Assembly (NCBI GenBank): GCA_025146135.1
Contig: CP102255.1
Coordinates: 1,426,001 to 1,490,000, forward strand
Reading direction: 5' to 3'
Source of the DNA: Anaerotruncus colihominis
GTDB lineage: Bacteria > Bacillota > Clostridia > Oscillospirales > Ruminococcaceae
DNA length: 64,000 nt
The notes beneath the pieces were generated by a model. That model had not been told where the DNA came from and did no database searches. It worked only from the letters and a program-made list of their open reading frames with translations. Numbering within the stretch: the stretch's first letter is position 1; every line of letters begins with the position of its first letter. This document shows positions 36,388 through 43,500 of this stretch, in pieces. A program made the position numbers and the translations under genes.

Positions 36388-36630
36388 ATGACAAATTTGA
36401 AGTTGGGGCAAAGAATTAAGCTAAAGTCTTGTGATGATACATTTGTGGTATATGAGGGACCGGTTGTCTATATTAATGAGGAAAACGGCTGGTTTGAGAT
36501 CTCTGCGGAGGTGGCGTATAGAACACCGTACGGAATTGCTGATAGGGGTGCTATAAACAGCAGACAAATTGTGGAGCCATTCCGTGTTAGCGGTTGGCTA
36601 TCAAAACTTGAGAATGTGGAAAATGTTTAA
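36388..36630 (+). CDS. Hypothetical protein (80 aa)
   Basis: Not recognised. It begins MTNLKLGQRIKLKSCDDTFV and looks like a small beta-rich domain (WFEISAEVAYRTPYG). Its end overlaps the following gene by eight bases, so the two are co-translated. The ribosome binding site is weak (ggagac). Confidence 0.55.
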   Translation: MTNLKLGQRIKLKSCDDTFVVYEGPVVYINEENGWFEISAEVAYRTPYGIADRGAINSRQIVEPFRVSGWLSKLENVENV

Positions 36631-36994
36631 TCTCACAAATCATGACATTGATGCTATCATGGTTTCGGCATTAGAAGGCGGAATCATCTACTGGTGCAAT
36701 AAGGCAGAGATAGCTGATGATTATCTCGGAGAGGATGTTAGCAAGCAAATATCTCGCGGAGATACGCTCATTTTGTATGATGATGAGGAAGGGGAAAGTA
36801 CAGGCTCAATAAAGATAAGTTTGCTAATAGATTTGAGAAGTGGGATCTTGACTTACAAAACTTTTATGGTGTTGCTATCGTTGGATGACGATGTAGGTAC
36901 TGGTTTAATTGATGCACCGGCAGCTGACGCATTATTCAGTTTGTCGTATTCGGAGAGCTTCGGTACGCCTAAAGTGCATAGCAGTTTATTGTAG
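36623..36994 (+). CDS. Mobile-element-associated hypothetical protein (123 aa)
   Basis: The N-terminus MFNLTNHDIDAIMVSALEGG followed by IYWCNKAEI and YLGEDVSKQISRGDTL resembles a family of unknown function that I associate with phages and plasmids of gut Firmicutes (pattern DIMVAALEGGI.YWC). The C-terminal part is more divergent. It overlaps the preceding gene. A 15-bp hairpin follows about 170 bases downstream. Confidence 0.6.
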   Translation: MFNLTNHDIDAIMVSALEGGIIYWCNKAEIADDYLGEDVSKQISRGDTLILYDDEEGESTGSIKISLLIDLRSGILTYKTFMVLLSLDDDVGTGLIDAPAADALFSLSYSESFGTPKVHSSLL

Positions 36995-36996
36995 CA

Positions 36997-37297
36997 AAAA
37001 GATGTAGCGTGATTTTGCTAGAAACATTGCTGAGACCGGTAGTTATTCCGCAGATTTAGTTTAATGAGAACAAGAACATAGAGTTGCACGGGTGGCTAAA
37101 ATAGGTTGCGTGAGATTAGCTCACATAGTTCACCTTAGTCCAATTTAAATACTTCTTGTGCTATTTGAAATATCCATCGGTTCGCCGATGGATATTTCAT
37201 GTTATAGGTATTTTTAAATGTTGCGTCAGATAAATCTACTGCCTTCTAAAGTGTAGTATAGTAGATTTGGCTATAAGGCTATCTAAGGAGGGTTATT
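36997..37297. other. Intergenic stretch with one hairpin
   Basis: No gene is seen. A hairpin with a 15-bp stem and TTCG loop (37166-37199) is the only clear element. Confidence 0.5.
37166..37199. terminator. Terminator-like hairpin with TTCG loop
   Basis: tgaaatatccatcgg / ccgatggatatttca is a perfect 15-bp stem closed by TTCG. No strong T tract follows. Confidence 0.6.
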
Positions 37298-37471
37298 GTG
37301 AACGAATACATTGTGACAATTAGGGAGACACGGGAGAGGAAAATTAAGGTTAGTGCCAATAGCTGGGCGGAGGCAACCAGCCCTGTGAGTGACAGGTGGG
37401 ATAACGGCGAGATCGTACTTGGGACAGATGATTTTACTAAGGTTGAGTTCCTCGCAGAGGTAGTAGAATAG
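37298..37471 (+). CDS. DpnD/PcfM-like small protein (57 aa)
   Basis: GTG 37298 is preceded by aaggagg five bases upstream. The protein starts MNEYIVTIRETRERKIKVSA and ends with EIVLGTDDFTKVEFLAE, the pattern of the DpnD/PcfM family (EIVL...DF..VEF) found on conjugative elements and phages. The function of the family is not established. Its stop is 11 bases before the RNase H gene. Confidence 0.7.
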   Translation: MNEYIVTIRETRERKIKVSANSWAEATSPVSDRWDNGEIVLGTDDFTKVEFLAEVVE

Positions 37472-37481
37472 GGGTGTCAGA

Positions 37482-37925
37482 GTGTATCACGTTGATATAT
37501 TTACAGATGGGGCTTGTTCAGGGAATCCGGGGCCTGGTGGATGGGGTGCTATCATTCGATTTAAGGACATGGATATAGAACTGAGTGGAGGAGAAAAGGA
37601 CACTACAAACAATAGAATGGAGCTGACAGCAGCAATTCGTGCTCTGCAGAAATTGAAGGTGCCATGTGAAGTTACTCTTACCAGTGACTCGAAGTATTTG
37701 GTTGACTCTGTGACTAAGGGGTGGGTTAATAATTGGAAAAGAAAGAGCTGGCGCAAATCTGACGGAGCACCTGCACTCAATGTTGATTTGTGGGAAGAAC
37801 TACTTGCAGAGCTTGAGCGGCATACAGCGAAGTTCGTTTGGGTGCATGGCCATGCTGGGCATCCAGAGAATGAAAGATGTGACAGGATTGCAGTCGCAGA
37901 GATCAATAAATTGTCTTGGGGGTGA
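37482..37925 (+). CDS. rnhA: Ribonuclease HI
   Basis: RNase HI cuts RNA in RNA-DNA hybrids. The 147-residue protein has the full active site: FTDGACSGNPG (Asp9), NRMEL (Glu47), TSDSKYL (Asp69) and ERCDRIA (Asp134), with His124 in the mobile loop. It starts at GTG 37482. Its AT-rich codon use and neighbours place it on the island, so it is probably a mobile-element copy in addition to a chromosomal one. Confidence 0.95.
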   Translation: MYHVDIFTDGACSGNPGPGGWGAIIRFKDMDIELSGGEKDTTNNRMELTAAIRALQKLKVPCEVTLTSDSKYLVDSVTKGWVNNWKRKSWRKSDGAPALNVDLWEELLAELERHTAKFVWVHGHAGHPENERCDRIAVAEINKLSWG

Positions 37926-37929
37926 TTAT

Positions 37930-38121
37930 ATGAAGCGGTTGAAGGTGACGATGATGTGTATGGCAGTTTACAATAGCTATATTGATGTTCCAGATAACCT
38001 AACGTTTGAGGAAGCTATTGATTACGCCAATGGGCACACTGGCGATATTCCTCTTGGCAAATTAGACTATGTACGAGACGTTGGCACACTCACTAAGTTT
38101 AATTGTGCATTTGATTCTTGA
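37930..38121 (+). CDS. Small mobile-element-associated protein (63 aa)
   Basis: Begins MKRLKVTMMCMAVYNSYIDV and continues with NLTFEEAIDYANGHTGDIPL, a pattern I associate with small phage and plasmid proteins of Clostridia. ATG 37930 has gggggtg just upstream, within the rnhA end. Function unknown. Confidence 0.55.
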   Translation: MKRLKVTMMCMAVYNSYIDVPDNLTFEEAIDYANGHTGDIPLGKLDYVRDVGTLTKFNCAFDS

Positions 38122-38162
38122 GTTTGATATGTAATTTGTGTAAAAATAGGGACAGGTGATGA

Positions 38163-38656
38163 ATGAATAAGTAAAAGTATCGTCTATCACGGAAATTACA
38201 TAGTGGTTGAAAGACCAGAGCTAGTTATGTGTGTATATACGAAGGATTTTGGCACTGGATTCTACTGTACAAGTTCGAGAGAACAAGCCGAACTATGGGC
38301 TGATAGGTTTGAGAAAGGGATTTTGAACGCTTACGAACTGTCTATTGACACTAGGTTATCTATACTTGAGTTTACAGATATGACAGAAGAGTGGTTGGAT
38401 TTTATAGTCGATTGCAGATTGGGTAAGAAAACATGATTACGATATAGTTATCGGACCAGTGGCTAATGACCCAGTATATAATTATGTAACAGATTATTTG
38501 GAGGGTTCGTTGACACGGGAACAATTCTGGGTGCTGGCAAAATTTACGGATCCTACGCATCAAATAAGTTTCTGTAGCAAAGATTCACTTAAATGTATTA
38601 AGTTTGCATGGAGTCAGGAGGTGCAGTGGGATGCAGATTATTGTGATATCCGGTAA
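38163..38656 (+). pseudogene. DUF3990-family gene, broken by two frameshifts
   Basis: Three consecutive frames together give one DUF3990 protein: an ATG at 38163, then IVYHGNYIVVERPEL and KDFGTGFYCTSSREQAELW (frame of 38203-38436), then DYDIVIGPVANDPVYNYV (frame of 38459-38656). One extra base lies between the ATG and the YHG motif and another in the AAAA run at 38428-38431. DUF3990 proteins resemble ADP-ribosyltransferases and are often encoded beside phage or toxin-like genes. Either the gene has decayed or the sequence has base-call errors at A runs. Confidence 0.75.
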
Positions 38657-39155
38657 AGCCAGACACGGTAAGGACACTGTTGCCGGTATTATGAAAGATG
38701 TTTTTGAGGGCTGGGGTAAAAGAGTGCTAGTGGTTCATTACGGTGATCTACTCAAATTTATTTGTACAATATTCTTTGGGTGGGATGGGGTTAAGGATGA
38801 GCAAGGCAGGCATATGCTTCAATATGTGGGCACAGATATCATTCGTAGGCAGAAGCCTGATTATTGGGTAGATTTTGTTATGGACATGCTTAGTCTGTTC
38901 AATGACAGGTGGGATTATGTTATTATACCTGATTGTAGATTCCCAAATGAGGTGAACAGACTAGTTGAGGAAGGGTTTGACACCACGCATATTCGGGTTA
39001 TTAGGGAGCAATTTAGCAGCACTTTGCCGGAAGAACAGCAGCAGCACCTTTCAGAGATTGCCTTGGATGATGTCACACCGGATGTTATCCTAAAGAATAA
39101 TGGTACGATAGAGGAGCTGAGAGAGCTGGTATTGGAACTTCTGCAAAGGAGCTAG
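38631..39155 (+). CDS. Deoxynucleoside monophosphate kinase-like P-loop protein
   Basis: A 174-residue P-loop kinase: MQIIVISGKARHGKDT contains the Walker A G-x4-GK-D/T motif, with DVRFPNE-like PDCRFPNEV and RVIR later, as in phage dNMP kinases and adenylate-kinase-like proteins. It would phosphorylate a (deoxy)nucleoside monophosphate to feed DNA synthesis. ATG 38631 has aggaggt eight bases upstream and lies within the end of the DUF3990 relic. Such kinases are typical of large phages. Confidence 0.75.
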   Translation: MQIIVISGKARHGKDTVAGIMKDVFEGWGKRVLVVHYGDLLKFICTIFFGWDGVKDEQGRHMLQYVGTDIIRRQKPDYWVDFVMDMLSLFNDRWDYVIIPDCRFPNEVNRLVEEGFDTTHIRVIREQFSSTLPEEQQQHLSEIALDDVTPDVILKNNGTIEELRELVLELLQRS

Positions 39156-39163
39156 GAAGATAT

Positions 39164-39208
39164 ACATGGCTTTGGGTTCGGTTGGCGGAGCCTGACCTAA
39201 AGCCATGT
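39164..39208. other. Hairpin after the kinase gene
   Basis: A 14-bp stem (39164-39177 with 39195-39208, one G-U pair) without T tract; possible weak terminator or mRNA end. The rest of 39156-39366 holds no gene. Confidence 0.4.
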
Positions 39209-39366
39209 GTGCTGAAGGCAATTACGAAGATACTCAGAAGATTCTAGTTACGTAGTAATGGTTACGTTTATGCAGAGAATCAGTGATTTAAATAGGGATT
39301 TTAACTTGGGATATCTAGGTTGAGGGTAGCATTATTATTTTAATTCATAGAAATAATGATTTATTT

Positions 39367-39449
39367 GCCGGTGTGGTGGAATTGGCAGACACAAGGGACT
39401 TAAAATCCCTCGCTACGGCTTGCGGGTTCAAATCCCGTCACCGGTACCA
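39367..39449 (+). tRNA. tRNA-Leu (TAA)
   Basis: Full cloverleaf by eye: acceptor gccggtg / caccggt, anticodon loop CTTAAAA with anticodon TAA, variable arm, T-loop ttcaaat, and encoded CCA. Confidence 0.93.
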
Positions 39450-39452
39450 TAA

Positions 39453-39542
39453 GGTAGGATGTCGGAGTGGCTTATCGAGCGGGTCTTGAAAACCAGTGAT
39501 GCCTAACAAGCACCGTGGGTTCGAATCCCACTCCTACCGCCA
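39453..39542 (+). tRNA. tRNA-Ser (TGA)
   Basis: Acceptor ggtagga / tcctacc, anticodon loop CTTGAAA with anticodon TGA, long variable arm as in class II tRNAs, T-loop ttcgaat, encoded CCA. It follows tRNA-Leu by three bases. Confidence 0.93.
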
Positions 39543-39550
39543 ATACAGTT

Positions 39551-39590
39551 AAGAGAGATACACTAGAGGTTTGGTGTATCTCTCTTTATT
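39551..39590 (+). terminator. Terminator-like hairpin between tRNA genes
   Basis: A perfect 13-bp stem aagagagatacac / gtgtatctctctt followed by TTATTT, between tRNA-Ser and the second tRNA-Leu. Confidence 0.6.
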
Positions 39591-39591
39591 T

Positions 39592-39674
39592 GCCGATATG
39601 GTGGAATGGCAGACACGCAAGATTTAGGATCTTGTACCTTTGGTATGTGGGTTCGAGTCCCACTATCGGCACCA
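39592..39674 (+). tRNA. tRNA-Leu (TAG)
   Basis: Acceptor gccgata / tatcggc, anticodon loop TTTAGGA with anticodon TAG, T-loop ttcgagt, encoded CCA. Confidence 0.93.
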
Positions 39675-39726
39675 GGTCAGGTAATTATTTAGCTACAAAG
39701 TGCATTTATAGGGGGTATTATTTGGT

Positions 39727-40176
39727 ATGGATAAAATCTACGATTTAGGGCGGCTCAAAGAGCAGACACCAGAGATATGTATGGCTGCTGTGCAACAGAA
39801 TTGGTGGGCTCTTAAGTATGTTAAAAAACAGACACCTGAGATATGTGTGGCTGCTGTACAACAGAATTGGCGCGCTCTTAAGTGTGTTGAAGAGCAGACA
39901 CCTGAGATCTGTATGGCTGTTGTACAACAGAATGGGCATGCTCTTGAGTATGTCAAAGAGCAGACACCAGAAATATGTATGGCTGCTGTGCAACAGAATT
40001 GGTGGGCTCTTCAGCATGTTAAAAAACAAACACCTGAGATCTGTATGGCTGCTGTACAACAGAATGGGTTGGCTCTTTTCTTTGTCAAGGAGCCTACACC
40101 AGAGATATGTATAATCGCAATTGCCAAGAATCCAGAAGTTAAGGAATTTGTTAAATTTAAACCTGAACAGATGTAA
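39727..40176 (+). CDS. DUF4116 repeat protein (149 aa)
   Basis: Six tandem 22-residue repeats (consensus QTPEICMAAVQQNWWALKYV followed by two lysines) fill almost the whole protein; at DNA level the repeats start at 39763, 39829, 39895, 39961, 40027 and 40093, exactly 66 bases apart. DUF4116 repeats form helical hairpins and occur in repeat proteins of bacteria and large viruses. The copies are nearly identical in DNA, so repeat number may change quickly. Function unknown. ATG 39727 follows ggtatt with weak ribosome binding site. Confidence 0.85.
   Translation: MDKIYDLGRLKEQTPEICMAAVQQNWWALKYVKKQTPEICVAAVQQNWRALKCVEEQTPEICMAVVQQNGHALEYVKEQTPEICMAAVQQNWWALQHVKKQTPEICMAAVQQNGLALFFVKEPTPEICIIAIAKNPEVKEFVKFKPEQM
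39763..40158 (+). repeat. Six tandem 66-bp coding repeats
   Basis: Direct repeats of 66 bp encode the 22-residue units of the DUF4116 protein; units 1, 2, 4 and 5 are especially close. Confidence 0.9.
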
Positions 40177-40212
40177 ATCAGATGTGGCCAAGAAACTCTT
40201 GGCCACAAATTT

Positions 40213-40289
40213 GGGCCTTTAGCTCAGCTGGTCAGAGCATCCGGCTCATAACCGGACGGTCCAGGGTTCAAATCCCTGAGGGCCCACCA
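40213..40289 (+). tRNA. tRNA with CAT anticodon (elongator Met or Ile2)
   Basis: Acceptor gggcctt / agggccc with a G1-C72 pair, so not an initiator tRNA. Anticodon loop CTCATAA with CAT, T-loop ttcaaat, encoded CCA. Elongator Met and lysidine-modified Ile2 cannot be separated with certainty by eye. Confidence 0.9.
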
Positions 40290-40352
40290 TATGATAGGTT
40301 GTAAACATGGTATGGTTTTGGTATACTAGTTATAAGAAATGGGGTGAGTACT

Positions 40353-40874
40353 GTGGCAAGATTTAGGCTTCATATCTGGGACGCTCAGAAAAATAGAGTA
40401 CTTGTGGCTGCTACAAAAGCCACTCGACAAGATCTTGAAGTTACATCTGATGAACCACGGTGGCAAACAGACTGGAGCAGCGACTATATTACATCAAGTG
40501 GTTTTGACCTTTATGCATTCAAAACGTTTACGGGAGAATTGGTAGCCCTTGGTGCCTATGAAGTACGTGATGGAAATTTGGGCGTTCATATAGTTTATAT
40601 GGAGGGGCAGGCTGAGAGTAATCTGACCATTGTGGAGATACCAAAGTATCGGGGAATTGGTAGAGCATTGATCGCCTTTGGGATTAAGTTGTCAGTAGAC
40701 GCTGGATTTAACGGAGATGTGACACTAGATGCAAAAACGCCAGAACTTGCCAGACACTACGAAAGGGATTTCGGTGCAGTCCGTATACCTGGACGGGATA
40801 GCAGTGCTGCTCCAAGATATTTGATTTGTGACGAGTCAGCACAGATGATTTTTATTGACTACTTGGAGGAGTGA
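40353..40874 (+). CDS. GNAT-like N-acetyltransferase
   Basis: A 173-residue protein whose C-terminal half has the GNAT fold pattern: the conserved EIPKYRGIGRALIAFGIKL segment holds the acetyl-CoA pyrophosphate loop RGIGRA, followed by DVTLDAKTPELARHYERDFG, the usual last strand-helix. The first 80 residues are less typical. GTG 40353 follows ggggtga; GTG 40344 is also possible. Substrate unknown. It is directly followed by a co-translated small gene. Confidence 0.7.
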   Translation: MARFRLHIWDAQKNRVLVAATKATRQDLEVTSDEPRWQTDWSSDYITSSGFDLYAFKTFTGELVALGAYEVRDGNLGVHIVYMEGQAESNLTIVEIPKYRGIGRALIAFGIKLSVDAGFNGDVTLDAKTPELARHYERDFGAVRIPGRDSSAAPRYLICDESAQMIFIDYLEE

Positions 40875-40878
40875 TAAA

Positions 40879-41109
40879 ATGGAAGAGGCTAAGTGGTATT
40901 TTACACATGAGAGCGAGGAGGATCGGATATGGTATGGAATCTTCTTCTCCATGTGTAAAAAGTTTGGTGTTTTCTGGCCAAAGGCCACTTCAACACAGAA
41001 AGCGTTTATAGAGGAGATCACTCGTGTGAACTATGAGCGTGAAATGGTAAAGAGAGAACTTCAGACAAAGCCAATTCGAGGATTTTTTGACGAGGCAGTT
41101 TCGGCCTGA
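40879..41109 (+). CDS. Hypothetical protein (76 aa)
   Basis: Begins MEEAKWYFTHESEEDRIWYG and is mostly helical and charged. Not recognised. ATG 40879 has ggaggag upstream, four bases after the GNAT stop, so the two genes are coupled. Confidence 0.6.
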   Translation: MEEAKWYFTHESEEDRIWYGIFFSMCKKFGVFWPKATSTQKAFIEEITRVNYEREMVKRELQTKPIRGFFDEAVSA

Positions 41110-41203
41110 CTCTATTAAGATTAATAGAGCAAACAGGCTTAAACGGTATCATTGTTTCAAGAAGACTAAAGCTGCATCAGTGATGAAATTTATAACAGTA
41201 TTG

Positions 41204-41233
41204 CCTAGGATTTGAATACCTGAGGGCACGCCA
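41204..41233 (+). pseudogene. Degenerate 3' half of a CAT-anticodon tRNA
   Basis: ctaggatttgaatacctgag and the following gggcacgcca match, with about six differences in 30, the 3' end of the tRNA at 40213-40289 (its T arm, acceptor and CCA). The 5' half is missing. It is followed by a terminator, as after a tRNA gene. Confidence 0.55.
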
Positions 41234-41242
41234 TATTTTAAG

Positions 41243-41278
41243 AATAATGAGCTACTGAAAGGTAGCTCATTATTTTTG
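41243..41278 (+). terminator. Intrinsic terminator
   Basis: A 13-bp stem aataatgagctac / gtagctcattatt followed by TTTT. Confidence 0.8.
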
Positions 41279-41300
41279 TATTTTATTGGGAGGTTAAATT

Positions 41301-41536
41301 ATGCATGTAGTAAAAACTATTTGTATTTCTGGTCGGGAAGGTTTTCCTACTTTTTGAAAGTAGGGAAGGAATATTGGATTGATCTGGATTCTATTTATAA
41401 GGATAAAGACAATAGTATCTATGTACGGGTATATGAGGATGCATATAAGCAGGGGGAGGTAGGGGTGCCTTGTTGTCACATTTTAGCTGTTAAAGCTTCT
41501 TCAATACTGCTTAAGAGTTTGCGTTTCATGAATTGA
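41301..41536 (+). pseudogene. Small gene with a probable single-base frameshift
   Basis: ATG 41301, with gggagg upstream, encodes MHVVKTICISGREGFPTF and stops; adding one T to the TTTTT run at 41351-41355 would continue into LKVGKEYWIDLDSIYKDKDN and on to 41536, giving a coherent protein of about 78 residues. As written, the second part is only open in another frame that lacks a start. Not recognised. Confidence 0.55.
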
Positions 41537-41575
41537 ATAAGCTAGTGATGTATATGCCGATTTAGGGGGTAAGTT

Positions 41576-42325
41576 ATGTATAGAACTTATACTTTGTCTA
41601 CTGGAGAAAAGGTTAGGGTATGGGTGTCGTCTTGTGATGTCATTACTATTTTAGACGAGGAGAGAAAAGATAAGTTAGTGGTCGCGGATAGTGACATGTG
41701 CATAGTAAACGGAAATAAATATTTTATTTATAATAATGAGAAGATCGCAGTAGACGGATATGATTACATGACCGTTAGTGAGCTTATAGCATCGGCTAAA
41801 TCTAAGCATTTGAAAGCCATTTCCAATACAGATGAATACGTTAGAGCATTTGATAGGTTTACTAGGGGTGCACCTGGTTATTCTACAGCTGGGCATCTAC
41901 GCAGACTTTTAGGGGATAACAGCAGAGCCGACGAGCAATTGTTTGAGCAATTTGGCTGGCAAGGTTATATTGATAATGACAGTGTTCTTTGTACTCTTCT
42001 TAGGGATACAGCAAATTTTGGATTTATCTTAAGTGAGGAGGTTTTTGATGTTATACTCCCAGGTTTAGGTATTGGATTGAAAGGCTCTGGGGGGGTGGTA
42101 ACTACAGTTTTCGCGCCGTGCGAGGGAAGATATAAAAGAGATAATTGGCATTATAAAATTAGTTATACAGCTGTTGATAAGAGTATTAGGCCAATGGTTG
42201 GTGAATGCAGCAATTCCTTCATGGATTGGGTTAGCATGTTTAAGTGTGGGATGAGTATTCTTATTGACATGTCATCTGATCTTGAATCTGATTGGGTTAA
42301 GAATATAATCAGATTGGACACTTAA
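41576..42325 (+). CDS. Hypothetical protein (249 aa)
   Basis: Not recognised. It begins MYRTYTLSTGEKVRVWVSS; the first 75 residues look beta-rich (DVITILDEERKDKLVVADSD), the rest mixed, with a Gly-rich hydrophobic loop (LPGLGIGLKGSGGVV) near residue 165. No membrane segment or signal peptide. aggggg precedes ATG 41576. AT-rich codon use like its neighbours. Confidence 0.6.
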   Translation: MYRTYTLSTGEKVRVWVSSCDVITILDEERKDKLVVADSDMCIVNGNKYFIYNNEKIAVDGYDYMTVSELIASAKSKHLKAISNTDEYVRAFDRFTRGAPGYSTAGHLRRLLGDNSRADEQLFEQFGWQGYIDNDSVLCTLLRDTANFGFILSEEVFDVILPGLGIGLKGSGGVVTTVFAPCEGRYKRDNWHYKISYTAVDKSIRPMVGECSNSFMDWVSMFKCGMSILIDMSSDLESDWVKNIIRLDT

Positions 42326-42356
42326 ATTGTGGTTAGAATAGAGGTGTATAAGAGCC

Positions 42357-42572
42357 ATGAACATCAATGAAACGAAGAATTTGTATGTTGTTCAATTGTC
42401 AGAAGATGCATTTTATGCGGGGTTATCTCAAATGAGCGAGGTTAAAGTTGGAGAGTTTCCTGAGTGCGCATTTATCACAGATGATACACTGTATTATGCG
42501 ACAGAGATAGCAAGCAATCTTTGTGGTAAGGTGTACAAGTTAGATGTAGCGGGGATAGCGGTAACTGATTGA
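42357..42572 (+). CDS. Hypothetical protein (71 aa)
   Basis: Begins MNINETKNLYVVQLSEDAFY; the end NLCGKVYKLDVAGIAVTD resembles small phage proteins that relate an input to a displayed field, but there is no firm family. Followed by a strong terminator. Confidence 0.5.
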   Translation: MNINETKNLYVVQLSEDAFYAGLSQMSEVKVGEFPECAFITDDTLYYATEIASNLCGKVYKLDVAGIAVTD

Positions 42573-42605
42573 ATTTAAAGAGATGAGTCGAATGCAGATT
42601 TGTGA

Positions 42606-42639
42606 TGAACCCCCGAATTCTCTTTCGGGGGTTCATTTT
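42606..42639 (+). terminator. Intrinsic terminator
   Basis: A 12-bp stem tgaacccccgaa / ttcgggggttca followed by TTTT. Confidence 0.85.
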
Positions 42640-42740
42640 AGGTGGTGATGCTATATTCACTAAGGTGATCTTTAACAGGTAGAGTACGAAACTATGTCGG
42701 AACAGTATAGAGATTGTATTTCAATTTAGGAGTAAGTTAT

Positions 42741-43432
42741 ATGATCTATCTAACAGGAGATACACATGGACGATTTGGGCGATTATTAGATTTTTCAGAT
42801 AAGATGCGACTCACAAAACTGATACAGTGATAATACTCGGGGATGTAGGATTTAATGTATTTGGGGACGCTAGGGACTGTTATAATAAATATCATATTAA
42901 TAGCCTTGGCTTCACTGTATTTTGTGTGAATGGTAATCATAAGATGCGGCCGTATGATATTAAAACTTATAAAATGAAAGAGTATAATGGCGGATTAGTG
43001 TGGTATGAGAATGAGTTTCCTAACTTGTTATTCGCAAAGGATGGGGAGGTATATGATCTTGGCGGCATGAAGTGCATGGTTATTGGCGGAGCATACAGCA
43101 TTGATAAACCGATTCGTATTGCTATGGGGTATCCTTGGTTTGGAAATGAGCAACCGTCGAGTGAGATTAAGTGCTTTGTGGAGCAGAGACTGTCACAGAG
43201 GGATAATAAAATAGATGTAATTTTATCGCACACATGCCCTTTGAAGTACGAATCGTCAGAAGTGTTTTTGTCAGGGATTGATCAAAGTACTGTGGACAAG
43301 AGTACAGAAAAGTGGTTCGATAGGATAGAGGAAACAATCGGTTATAAAAAATGGTTCTGCGGTCATTATCATACTTCAAAAAAGATTGATAAGATACAGT
43401 TTATGTTTGAAGAGTTCTTAGAACTTTCATAG
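42741..43432 (+). pseudogene. Metallophosphoesterase with a single-base frameshift
   Basis: ATG 42741 (aggag upstream) reads MIYLTGDTHGRFGRLLDFSD, which holds the D-x-H metal motif. The frame then stops at 42828-42830, while the expected continuation (ILGDVGFNVFGD, VNGNHKM, the GD and GNH motifs) is in the +1 frame from about 42819. One more A in the run 42815-42818 restores a 230-residue protein with later motifs LSHTCP and GHYH. It is a calcineurin-like phosphoesterase of a type common on phages. As written the enzyme lacks either its start or its first metal site. Confidence 0.85.
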
Positions 43433-43500
43433 GTAGATTTATAACAACTTTTTGACCTGCTGTACTTTTTAGCATATCAATATGTTTGGAGGTGCAGCTA

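Noticed and set aside
37487-37906. A 139-codon minus-strand frame opposite RNase H
   Set aside because: Antisense to a gene with all catalytic residues present; no start signal.
39763-40158. CRISPR array
   Set aside because: The 66-base periodicity is coding and continuous, with no spacers; it encodes DUF4116 repeats.
42741-43432. Programmed ribosomal frameshifting in the metallophosphoesterase gene
   Set aside because: No slippery heptamer with a downstream structure was seen, and several other genes of the island show similar breaks.
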